Positions 1 through 7,667 of a stretch of 64,000 nucleotides of DNA are shown in pieces. Numbering within the stretch: position 1 is the first letter of the stretch; each line of letters begins with the position of its first letter. The notes under the pieces were generated by a model. That model saw nothing but the letters and a program-made list of their open reading frames with translations. It was not told the DNA's origin and ran no database searches. The stretch is from Candidatus Fermentithermobacillaceae bacterium (GTDB lineage Bacteria; Bacillota; Sulfobacillia; Fermentithermobacillales; DUSS01), in assembly GCA_012842495.1 (NCBI GenBank), contig DUSS01000027.1:103251-167250 (forward strand), given 5' to 3'. A program made the position numbers and the translations under genes.

Positions 1-2275
1 AGTGAGTTTTTAGATAAGCTGTTCTATACGCCACCAGCGCGTACGGGGCGGCGTGGTTCTTGTTGAATCCGTAGTTGGCGAACTTCAGGATGAGTTCGTA
101 TATGGTCCGGGCCAACTTTTCGTCGATACCGTTCCGCACCGCACCTTCCATAAAAGCTTTTTCCATTTCCTTTAAGATTTCACCCTTTTTCTTCCCCACG
201 GCCCGCCTCAGGATATCAGCTTGCCCCAGAGTGAAGCCGGCTATCGTCGAAGCCACCTTGAGTATCTGTTCCTGGTAGACCAGCACCCCGTATGTCTCTT
301 TCAGGATGGGCTCTAAAGACGGGTGGAGATATACCGGTTTTCCGTGACGAGCCCGGAGGAACTCGGGGATTTGTTCCATTGGACCGGGACGGCACAAAGC
401 GATCGCGGCCACGATGTCCGTGAATTTCTCCGGTCGCAGTTCTCTGAGAACGTCCCTCACCCAGGATGATTCCAGCTGAAACACGCCCAGGGTCTCTCCA
501 TTGGAGATTTCCCTGTACGTTTCGGGGTCGTCCAGCGGTATGTCCGTTTCTTTCAGCTCGATCCCCCTCGACTCCTTCACCAGCTCCAGCGTCCTCTGGA
601 TCACCGTTAGCGTCCGCAGGGCAAGGAAGTCCATTTTGAGCAGGCCGAGCTCTTCCAGAGATTCCATGGGGAACTGGGTGACAACCACGTTTTCCTGGGT
701 TTTGGCCAGGGGCACGTAATCGCTAAGGGGACCGGGTCCGATCACCACCCCGGCGGCGTGAACCGATGAGTGCCTGGGCATTCCCTCGATAGAAGATGCG
801 TAAGCAAAGAGCTCCCCCATTTCCTTTTTCGTCGTTACGAGCGTCTTGAGATCGGGCACCGTTTCCAAAGCCCGTTCCAGCGTCATCCCGGGCTGATACG
901 GTATGAGTTTGGCCACCCTGTCGATATCGGCATAAGGGAGCCCCATGGCGCGACCCACATCTCTCACCACCGCCCGGGCCTGCATGGTTCCAAAGGTGAT
1001 TATCTGAGCTACCCTGTCCTCACCGTACTTACGTCGCACGTAATCGATGACTTCGTCCCGGCGGTCGTCGGCGAAATCGATATCGATATCAGGCATGGTC
1101 ACGCGCTCGGGGTTGAGGAATCTCTCGAAAACCAGGTCGAACTCGACCGGGTCGATATCGGTGATGCCGAGGGCATAAGCGACGAGGCTCCCGGCGGCCG
1201 AACCCCTTCCCGGCCCTACAGCGATGCCGTTCTCCCTGGCAAACCTCACGAAATCGGCGACTATCAAGAAGTACGAGGCGTAGCCCATCTTCTCGATCAT
1301 CCCGAGCTCGTACTCCAGACGTTGGCGACGCCGTTCGTCGGGGCGACCGTCGAACCGGGAATTCAGACCGGCCACGGCCATTTCCCTTAGCACCGTCTCC
1401 GGTCGCAGGCCGGGTTCGAGGGGGAACTCGGGCATCAAAAGTTTTCCAAGGCCCAGTTTAACGTCGCATCGCCCGGCAATCTCGACCGTCTGCCGGAGAG
1501 CTTCGGGGACCTCCCGGAACTGGGATTCCATTTCTCCGGGGGACTTCATATAGAAGTCGTTTCCGGGAAATTTAAGCCGCTTCGGGTCGTCCCTGGTTTT
1601 CCCCGTTTGAATGCAGAGCAAGATATCGTGAGCTTTTGAGTCGCCCCTGTTCAGGTAGTGACAGTCGTTGGTGGCCACGACCTCAAGTTCGTACTTCTTC
1701 GAAAGCTCGAGGAGCTGCCGGTTTACCTCATCCTGCCCTGCGACTCCATTCCTTTGAAGCTCCAGGAACAGATTGTCTCGTCCGAAAATGTCAAGGTACT
1801 CACGGAGAGCCCTCTCGGCCGCCTCCCTATCCCTGTTGTGAAGGTGATACGGGATTTCCCCTTGCAGGCAGGCGCTGAGGGCGATGAGGCCTTTGGAGTA
1901 CCTGGCGAGGATTTCCCGGTCTACTCTCGGGTGATAGTAAAACCCCTCCAAAAACCCGGCGCTGGAAAGCTTGAGAAGATTCCCGTAGCCTTCCTGGGAC
2001 TCAGCCAGAAGAACCAGGTGAAAGGCATCATCGACGCCGGAATCCTTTTGAAACCTGGAACCTGGCGCCACATAGACTTCGCAGCCGAGAACCGGTCTTA
2101 TCCCCGCCTCCTGACAGGCTTTGTAAAACTCTACCACTCCGTACAGGTTTCCGTGATCCGTTATGGCCAGAGCGGGCATCCCCGTGTCCCGCGCTTTCTT
2201 GACGGCCTCCCGAATCCGGCACGCCCCGTCCAGGAGACTCCATTCGGTATGGACGTGGAGGTGTACGAACTTCAT
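1..2275 (-). CDS. dnaE: DNA polymerase III subunit alpha (3' end outside the window)
   Basis: Replicative DNA polymerase catalytic subunit. The protein begins MKFVHLHVHTEWSLLDGA, the PHP domain opening, followed by TDHGNLYG. Further in are GPGRGSAAGSLVAYALGIT and the polymerase catalytic motif PDIDIDFADDRR near 1070-1100, so the palm domain is intact. About 758 codons are present and the frame stays open to base 1, so the fingers end, OB and tau-binding parts lie outside. The start is the ATG at 2275-2273, preceded by GGGGGAGAG. The PHP histidines and aspartates seen in the first residues suggest a metal-binding PHP domain. It is DnaE rather than PolC because no internal exonuclease domain precedes the polymerase core. 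Confidence 0.96.
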   Translation of the reverse strand, partial: MKFVHLHVHTEWSLLDGACRIREAVKKARDTGMPALAITDHGNLYGVVEFYKACQEAGIRPVLGCEVYVAPGSRFQKDSGVDDAFHLVLLAESQEGYGNLLKLSSAGFLEGFYYHPRVDREILARYSKGLIALSACLQGEIPYHLHNRDREAAERALREYLDIFGRDNLFLELQRNGVAGQDEVNRQLLELSKKYELEVVATNDCHYLNRGDSKAHDILLCIQTGKTRDDPKRLKFPGNDFYMKSPGEMESQFREVPEALRQTVEIAGRCDVKLGLGKLLMPEFPLEPGLRPETVLREMAVAGLNSRFDGRPDERRRQRLEYELGMIEKMGYASYFLIVADFVRFARENGIAVGPGRGSAAGSLVAYALGITDIDPVEFDLVFERFLNPERVTMPDIDIDFADDRRDEVIDYVRRKYGEDRVAQIITFGTMQARAVVRDVGRAMGLPYADIDRVAKLIPYQPGMTLERALETVPDLKTLVTTKKEMGELFAYASSIEGMPRHSSVHAAGVVIGPGPLSDYVPLAKTQENVVVTQFPMESLEELGLLKMDFLALRTLTVIQRTLELVKESRGIELKETDIPLDDPETYREISNGETLGVFQLESSWVRDVLRELRPEKFTDIVAAIALCRPGPMEQIPEFLRARHGKPVYLHPSLEPILKETYGVLVYQEQILKVASTIAGFTLGQADILRRAVGKKKGEILKEMEKAFMEGAVRNGIDEKLARTIYELILKFANYGFNKNHAAPYALVAYRTAYLKTH

Positions 2276-2521
2276 AATAGCTCTCCCCCGGTGTCCTTTT
2301 ATCCTGTCGCTGCTGCTCCGGTAGTCCTTACTCTTTCAGCGCCCTTGCGGTTCTGGCGCTCCTGCTTCCCGCGTATGGTGTGGCGGAACTACCGGGGCCG
2401 GCGACCCCCGTGACCCGGCATGCGCCCGCGCGGCGCACATCCGGCACCGCCTGCTGCGTGCTGGCCCGGCAGATCCGCTCTTCCGGTGCCCGGGTGCTAG
2501 CGTACAGTTTTGTCTCCAGTA

Positions 2522-2550
2522 TCGACTTTTTCACAGAATTCATGTAAAAT
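2522..2550 (+). promoter_or_regulatory. Sigma-A type promoter for the small zinc-ribbon gene
   Basis: TCGACT (2522-2527), a 17-base spacer and TAAAAT (2545-2550), the latter directly preceded by TG. The start codon of the downstream gene lies 37 bases after the -10 box, with AAGGTGG as ribosome site at about 2573-2579. The 312-base gap between dnaE and this gene (2276-2587) holds nothing else that I recognise. Confidence 0.55.
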
Positions 2551-2587
2551 CTGGTTCGGCTGAATACATGACAAGGTGGTATGAGTT

Positions 2588-2758
2588 ATGCCCTGGAAGT
2601 ACTGCCCAGCTTGTAAAGGTCTTTCGTACTCGGCCGATACTCATTACAAGAGTTGGATCTGCCCCTATTGCGGCAAGGAGCTCAAAGACGAACCCGACTA
2701 TAATTCCCCCAAAGATGTGCCGCGGGACAAGGACGGCCAGGTCTTAGAGCTTCAGTGA
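2588..2758 (+). CDS. Small zinc-ribbon protein, 56 aa
   Basis: Short protein beginning MPWKYCPACKGLSYSA, with a second pair CPYCGKEL, so it has two CxxC knuckles about 20 residues apart, as in a rubredoxin-like or zinc-ribbon fold. The C-terminal half is acidic and polar (DEPDYNSPKD). The ATG has AAGGTGG eight bases upstream and a good promoter. It is transcribed away from dnaE and convergent with nth, whose stop lies 11 bases beyond. Function is unknown. Small ribbons of this kind usually bind zinc and nucleic acid or a protein partner, which is inference here. Confidence 0.8.
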   Translation: MPWKYCPACKGLSYSADTHYKSWICPYCGKELKDEPDYNSPKDVPRDKDGQVLELQ

Positions 2759-2769
2759 ACCACGGGAGA

Positions 2770-3477
2770 TTACACCTCTCGTCGCGCACACCAGTTTGAG
2801 ATGGCGCAGTTGTCGCAATGGGGTTTTCTTTTTTTGCACACCTTCCGCCCGTGCTCAATGAGCCCTACGTGAAACTCCAGCATCCTGTCGGGAGGTATCA
2901 TCTCGTTCAATATCACCTGAGCTTTTTTCGCGGACATCGCCGGGGGGATTATCCCGAGCCTCTTCGCTATTCGCAGAATGTGAGTATCCACGGGAAAAAC
3001 AGGCACGTCGAACCCGAAGAGCAGGGTACACGCGGCCGTTTTAGGTCCGACACCGGGAAGGGAAAGGAGATATTCCATTGCCTCCCCCGGGTCGAGTCCG
3101 GCGAGTTTCTGTAAGTCTATTCTCCCCATGTCATCCCGAACCCTCTTCAGGGCAGCCTGAAGGTTCCTGGCCTTCTCCCTGCCCAAACCCGCTTTGGATA
3201 TGGCAGCTTCGATATCTTGGGGATCTGCTAAAATCACTTCCTCCCAGGTCGGGAAAGCCTGCTTTAAACTCCGGAAAGCTTTTTCCGATTGGACGTCGCT
3301 GGTAGCCTGAGACAGTATCGTGGCTACCAGGACATCCACGGGATTTCCCCTGTGTGGTGCGAGAAGGGTTTGCCCCCTCCCCCGATAGGCGGATATGATG
3401 GCGTCGATCAATTCGATATCCAAAGCCGGCCACTTCCCGGCAACCGTTTGCCGGGACTTGCCTCGAGAATCCTTCAT
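2770..3477 (-). CDS. nth: Endonuclease III
   Basis: Bifunctional DNA glycosylase/AP lyase for oxidised pyrimidines (base excision repair), 235 aa. The helix-hairpin-helix LLSLPGVGPKTAACTLL carries the catalytic lysine, and VDTHILRIAKRLGI carries the catalytic aspartate. The C-terminal cluster C-x6-C-x2-C-x5-C (CKKRKPHCDNCAISNWC) binds a [4Fe-4S] cluster. About 20 extra residues at the N terminus (KDSRGKSRQT) are basic. The ATG at 3477 follows GGAG and AAGGA. It lies downstream of murD on the same strand with a gap of about 170 bases. Confidence 0.95.
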   Translation of the reverse strand: MKDSRGKSRQTVAGKWPALDIELIDAIISAYRGRGQTLLAPHRGNPVDVLVATILSQATSDVQSEKAFRSLKQAFPTWEEVILADPQDIEAAISKAGLGREKARNLQAALKRVRDDMGRIDLQKLAGLDPGEAMEYLLSLPGVGPKTAACTLLFGFDVPVFPVDTHILRIAKRLGIIPPAMSAKKAQVILNEMIPPDRMLEFHVGLIEHGRKVCKKRKPHCDNCAISNWCARREV

Positions 3478-3650
3478 TCCTTCAAGCTCCGCTTCCAGCG
3501 GACTCCTCCCCTAAAAACTGGCTCGTTCTGTTCCGCTCTGCCGGGTCGCGCCCGCGAATCCGGTTACCCGGGCTGCACTCTCGACCTGTTCTACCGGATC
3601 TCCTCCGTGCGAGCCTGCCTTCCCCGTTTTTCCCTTTGGAAATTTAGCGT

Positions 3651-5111
3651 TCACCGGGCCTTTTCCTGCTCGAGCATGGCCACGATCTCCTTGAAGCGCC
3701 TACCCCGTTCTTCGAAGTTGGAGAACATGTCGTAACTGGCACAGGCTGGTGAGAGTACTACGGAATAACCCGGCTTCGCCAAATCCGCTGCTGCCCTCAC
3801 AGCTCTTTCGAAATCCGTTTCCTCGTGTATGAGGTGTGCACCTCCCGCCTCCGTCAACGCCTTCTGAATCTTTCCGGCAGCTTGCCCCAGCGTCACACAG
3901 TGAATATCCCTGCCGACAACTTTGCGGGCAAGCTCGTGGAAAGGAAGACCTTTATCATAGCCACCCAGGATGAGCACCATGGGCCCGGGGAGAGCTTCAA
4001 GACACGCCACGGTCCTGGCGGGCGAAGTAGCTATGGAGTCGTTATAATAGCGTACGCCTGCGACCTCAGCAACGAACTCTATCCGGTGTTCCACACCTTT
4101 AAAGTTGCGGAGAGCTCGCCTCATTGCGTCGATATCCGCGCCCATGAGGAAGGAAACCATCATGGCTGCCAGGGCGTTGGCAACGTTGTGCCGGCCCGGT
4201 ACCGGAAGCTCCGAACTCTTCAGGACGGGGAACTCCTCGCCCGAATCGCTCTTCAGAGTTAAAACACCGTCCCGAAGCACCGCCAACGGGCCGGCAGCTT
4301 TCTGCCCCAGGCCCGCACCCAGGGAAAACCAGCCTATGCGGCCGCGGCACTCGCCGGCAAACTTCGCTACCGTGGGGTCGTCCGCGTTGAGCACTGCCCA
4401 ATCCCGCTCCGTTTGGTAGCGGAAGATGTTCTTCTTCGATGCCACGTACTCCTGAAAGGAGTCATGGATATCCAGGTGATTCGGACTCACGTTCAAGATA
4501 GCTGCCACGTGCGGACTCTTATGGGTAAGTTGCAGCTGGAAGCTGGAAAGTTCGAGGACCACTTTCCCGTCGGGAGGGATCTCGTCCACCTTTTCCAGGA
4601 GAACCTGCCCGATGTTACCCCCGACGAATACCCGGTCCGGTGAAAAGCTCTCCCGCAAGATCGCCCCAGTCATGGAAACTGTGGTGGTTTTGCCCGAACT
4701 ACCCGTTATGCCAGCGACCGGGGCGCGGCACAGATGCAGGAACAGATCGACCTCCGTCGAGATGAAGGCGCCCCTGGCCCGAGCCATCTTTATGGACGGA
4801 TCGTGCTTCTTCATGCCGGGAGTGAGGAAAACCCATCTATAGGAAGGCAGGCTTTCCAGGTAATCTTCCCCGAGACTCCATCCTACCTGTGAGCCGAATT
4901 CCCGGAATCGAGGGCCCAGTTCCGAGGGGCCTTTGCGATCGAAACACGTGAGTTTTGCGCCTTTTTTCAGCAAGTAACGAGCAAGGGCCGTGTTGGAGAG
5001 ACCCATCCCCACCACGGCCACCTTTTCTCCTTCCCAGGAAGACGGAAAAACATCTTCTCCCTTTCCGTTACCATCTGCTCCCCTGTTCAGTAAGGGTATG
5101 CGTACACCCAC
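3651..5111 (-). CDS. murD: UDP-N-acetylmuramoyl-L-alanine--D-glutamate ligase
   Basis: Cytoplasmic peptidoglycan precursor synthesis: ATP-dependent addition of D-Glu to UDP-MurNAc-L-Ala. The N-terminal Rossmann-like strand is KVAVVGMGLSN. The Mur-ligase P-loop is GITGSSGKTTTVSM, followed by ILNVSPNHLDIH and ADDPTVAKFA in the central domain and GGYDKGLPF in the C-terminal domain. The 486-aa frame opens with a GTG at 5111 that has no good ribosome site. An internal GTG at 5021 has AAGGAG five bases upstream and would start exactly at the first strand, so the true protein may be about 30 residues shorter. It sits alone among unrelated genes rather than in a dcw cluster. Confidence 0.93.
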   Translation of the reverse strand: MGVRIPLLNRGADGNGKGEDVFPSSWEGEKVAVVGMGLSNTALARYLLKKGAKLTCFDRKGPSELGPRFREFGSQVGWSLGEDYLESLPSYRWVFLTPGMKKHDPSIKMARARGAFISTEVDLFLHLCRAPVAGITGSSGKTTTVSMTGAILRESFSPDRVFVGGNIGQVLLEKVDEIPPDGKVVLELSSFQLQLTHKSPHVAAILNVSPNHLDIHDSFQEYVASKKNIFRYQTERDWAVLNADDPTVAKFAGECRGRIGWFSLGAGLGQKAAGPLAVLRDGVLTLKSDSGEEFPVLKSSELPVPGRHNVANALAAMMVSFLMGADIDAMRRALRNFKGVEHRIEFVAEVAGVRYYNDSIATSPARTVACLEALPGPMVLILGGYDKGLPFHELARKVVGRDIHCVTLGQAAGKIQKALTEAGGAHLIHEETDFERAVRAAADLAKPGYSVVLSPACASYDMFSNFEERGRRFKEIVAMLEQEKAR

Positions 5112-5129
5112 CGGAGAAACTCACCGCCT

Positions 5130-5993
5130 TCACAGTACAACGGGAGGCTGGGACGATCCAGCTCCGGCCGAACCGCTTCCTCCTGCGCTACCTCCTGCCG
5201 TAGGCTCCACCAGTCCCGCCTCGCCTGCCTGGGCTGCATCTTCCGTCGGGGTTTTCTTGAGCTTAATCAGCACCACCGCAACTATGCCGAGAGCGCCCAG
5301 CCAGTACAAGCCCTTCCAGAACGGTACCGGTAAATCCGCTACCGTCTTCACCGTCTCCAACAGGGTTATGGGAACCATGGCGTACAATGATATGTTCCAC
5401 AGCTTAGGATAGTCATATTGCGACCCGATGATGCTGTTGAGAACCAACGCCGCTATGGACAAGATCAGAATGTGCAAGAGCTTGACTATGAGCTTCACAA
5501 CGAAATATACGGGGATGGCGAGAAAGCGCCAGGGCTTGACCACGTCGAGCATTTCTATAAAATCGTCCCTGGTAACGGGAGCTTGCGTCGGGTTAAGCTC
5601 GCTCCAAGGAAGCATCTGCGCTCTGCCCTGCGACATTAATATCAGTTGATACGGACCGATAAACAACCCATCGCGGTAGCTCGCGACAAATTCTTCGGCA
5701 GTAGTATCGCCGGTGGTATCGATGATCAAAACCTGTGAGCCCAATTCGTATCGCACCGGTATGTTGGGTATGAGGGTGAGCGTTCCACGGGCCAGGACAA
5801 AATCGGGTATATTGACGACAATCGCATCGATGACCTGATTGATGGTCGCCGCGAACTTCAGACCGCATATGACGGACACCACAATCAAGAAAACCAACAG
5901 GAACACGAAACTCTTTCCGAAACCGAGGGTAGCTAACTTCCGGTAACCTTTGAAGTTCCCGAAACTCGTAACGAACTGCTCAACAAGGCTCAT
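5130..5993 (-). CDS. DUF1189 family membrane protein
   Basis: About 287 aa. The start MSLVEQFVTSFGNF is chosen because GGGAGG lies seven bases before that ATG, rather than the longer reading from 6017. One membrane helix near residues 28-52 (FVFLLVFLIVVSVICGL) is followed by an extracytoplasmic domain of about 120 residues, then three helices (IPVYFVVKLIVKLLHILIL; a second around YAMVPITLL; and WLGALGIVAVVLI) and a Gly/Ala/Ser-rich cytoplasmic tail. This arrangement matches DUF1189 proteins of Bacillota, whose role is not established. It is 18 bases upstream of murD on the same strand, so the two may be co-transcribed. Confidence 0.75.
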   Translation of the reverse strand: MSLVEQFVTSFGNFKGYRKLATLGFGKSFVFLLVFLIVVSVICGLKFAATINQVIDAIVVNIPDFVLARGTLTLIPNIPVRYELGSQVLIIDTTGDTTAEEFVASYRDGLFIGPYQLILMSQGRAQMLPWSELNPTQAPVTRDDFIEMLDVVKPWRFLAIPVYFVVKLIVKLLHILILSIAALVLNSIIGSQYDYPKLWNISLYAMVPITLLETVKTVADLPVPFWKGLYWLGALGIVAVVLIKLKKTPTEDAAQAGEAGLVEPTAGGSAGGSGSAGAGSSQPPVVL

Positions 5994-6171
5994 GGCGGTA
6001 CCTCCCGCAAAGCGCAATAACCCGTTGCCCCTCTCCGACTAATGCCTGAACAGCTAGTAACGTTCTCTCCTCAACGATGAATTGACATTCATCCTGGAGA
6101 AGCTATACGTCCAATTTCGCCTCTGCGTTCCGCCTTGCCCCGCTCGCTGCTTCTTCATCAGGAGCCGGGGA

Positions 6172-7362
6172 CTACCGTACTTCGTGGAGCACGGCCTCGA
6201 GCCTGTCCATTCCCTCTTTTATACGTTCCAGGGAAGTTGCGTATGAGAACCTCAAATTCGCGCGGGTTCCAAAAGCTTCGCCTGGAACCACCGCGATCCT
6301 CGCCTTCTCCAGCAGGATCTCGGCCAAGACTGAACTCGATGTGATGACCTTGCCCCCCACGGACTTCCCGATGAGCCCGCTTACATCAGGGTAAATATAA
6401 AATGCCCCGCTAGGAATTGAGCACCGGAACTCCGGCATTCTCTGCGCCCGTTCGACGATGTAGTCCCGGCGCCTTTTGAACTCCTGCCGCATCCTCTCCA
6501 CAGGCCCGGTAGGTCCCGTCAGGGCAGCGAGGGCCGCCTTTTGAGATATGGACGTGGGGTTCGAGGTAGCGTGGCTCTGCAAGTCGGCCATGGCCTTTAT
6601 AACTTCTTTGGGACCACCAGCGTACCCTATTCTCCAGCCCGTCATGGCGTAAGCTTTCGATACCCCGTTCACCGTGATGGTGATGTTCAAGAGCTCCGGC
6701 GATAGGGAAGCGAAAGACACATGCTCACCCTCGTAGATGAGCTTTTCGTATATCTCGTCGGATATCACCCAGATGCCGTGTCTGAGGCAGACCTCGGCAA
6801 TGCCGGATAGCTCTTCCCTGGTGTATACCGCTCCGGTAGGGTTGGATGGGCTGTTCAGTATGAACACCCGGGTGCGTGGAGTGATAGCTCGGGAAAGCAT
6901 CTCCGGCCTCACCTTGAACCCGGTATCGGGAGTCGTCTCGATGTACACGGGCTTTGCCCCTGCAAGCTTCACCATCTCCGGGTAGCTCACCCAGTACGGT
7001 ACGGGGATCAAGACCTCGTCCCCGGCTTCGCACAGCACCATTACCGCATTGTATATGGAATGTTTCGCTCCCACCGAGACCAGGATCTGGTCGGGCTTGT
7101 AGTCAAGGCCGTTCTCCTCCCGGAACTTCCTGGCACACGCTTCCCTCAGTTCCAGGATGCCCGAGGATGGTGTGTATTTGGTAAAGCCTTTTCTGATGGC
7201 GTCTATGGCAGCTTCCTTTATGTGGTCGGGAGTGTCAAAGTCGGGTTCGCCTACCCCGAAATTAACCACGTCGACTCCCTGTTTCTGAAGCTCCTTCGTC
7301 CTGGCATCCAACGCCAGCGTAGGCGAAGCTCCAATGGCGCGAGCTCTCTCGGATATCTTCAT
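6172..7362 (-). CDS. Class I aspartate (or aromatic) aminotransferase
   Basis: PLP-dependent transaminase of the Ib aspartate aminotransferase group, about 396 aa from MKISERARAIG. Seen: the N-terminal substrate loop YTPSSGILELREA, the PLP-contact stretch NSPSNPTGAVYTREEL, the Asp of VISDEIYEKLIYEG, the Schiff-base lysine in VNGVSKAYAMTGWRIGY, and an arginine (LRFSYATS) for the substrate carboxylate. The length agrees with the family. The start is uncertain: the ATG at 7362 has AAGGA only one base away, while a near-perfect GAAAGGAGG lies about 40 bases upstream with no ATG, GTG or TTG at a proper distance in frame. Likely substrate pair: aspartate/2-oxoglutarate. Confidence 0.92.
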   Translation of the reverse strand: MKISERARAIGASPTLALDARTKELQKQGVDVVNFGVGEPDFDTPDHIKEAAIDAIRKGFTKYTPSSGILELREACARKFREENGLDYKPDQILVSVGAKHSIYNAVMVLCEAGDEVLIPVPYWVSYPEMVKLAGAKPVYIETTPDTGFKVRPEMLSRAITPRTRVFILNSPSNPTGAVYTREELSGIAEVCLRHGIWVISDEIYEKLIYEGEHVSFASLSPELLNITITVNGVSKAYAMTGWRIGYAGGPKEVIKAMADLQSHATSNPTSISQKAALAALTGPTGPVERMRQEFKRRRDYIVERAQRMPEFRCSIPSGAFYIYPDVSGLIGKSVGGKVITSSSVLAEILLEKARIAVVPGEAFGTRANLRFSYATSLERIKEGMDRLEAVLHEVR

Positions 7363-7667
7363 TTCCTTTTGGGAGCATCGGTACCGCAAATCCCCAGGAA
7401 TGCTCCCCGAACCTCCTTTCAATATGATGCCGAGCGGTTGTCCCCACTGAGCTCCATGATCGTGAGAGACAAACCCAAAACACATATTCCACACGTGCAC
7501 CGGAAAACCTTTTGCTCCTCCGTGTCAGGATAACGCCACGATGCCGGGAAGGTGGACGATAGCTGGAAGAGCATCCACACTACTTCGATGATGTCGTCGA
7601 ACAAGAAGGATCTCTCCCGCCTTTCGCCGAAAGTGCCACATCATGGGACCGCTGGAGGGATCGGCCA
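7363..7667. other. Divergent intergenic region
   Basis: 305 bases between the divergent aspartate aminotransferase and the large membrane protein. It contains GAAAGGAGG on the minus strand about 40 bases upstream of the proposed aminotransferase start, and GGAGGG at 7654-7659 that serves the plus-strand gene. I see no clear sigma-A promoter or riboswitch in it. Confidence 0.5.
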
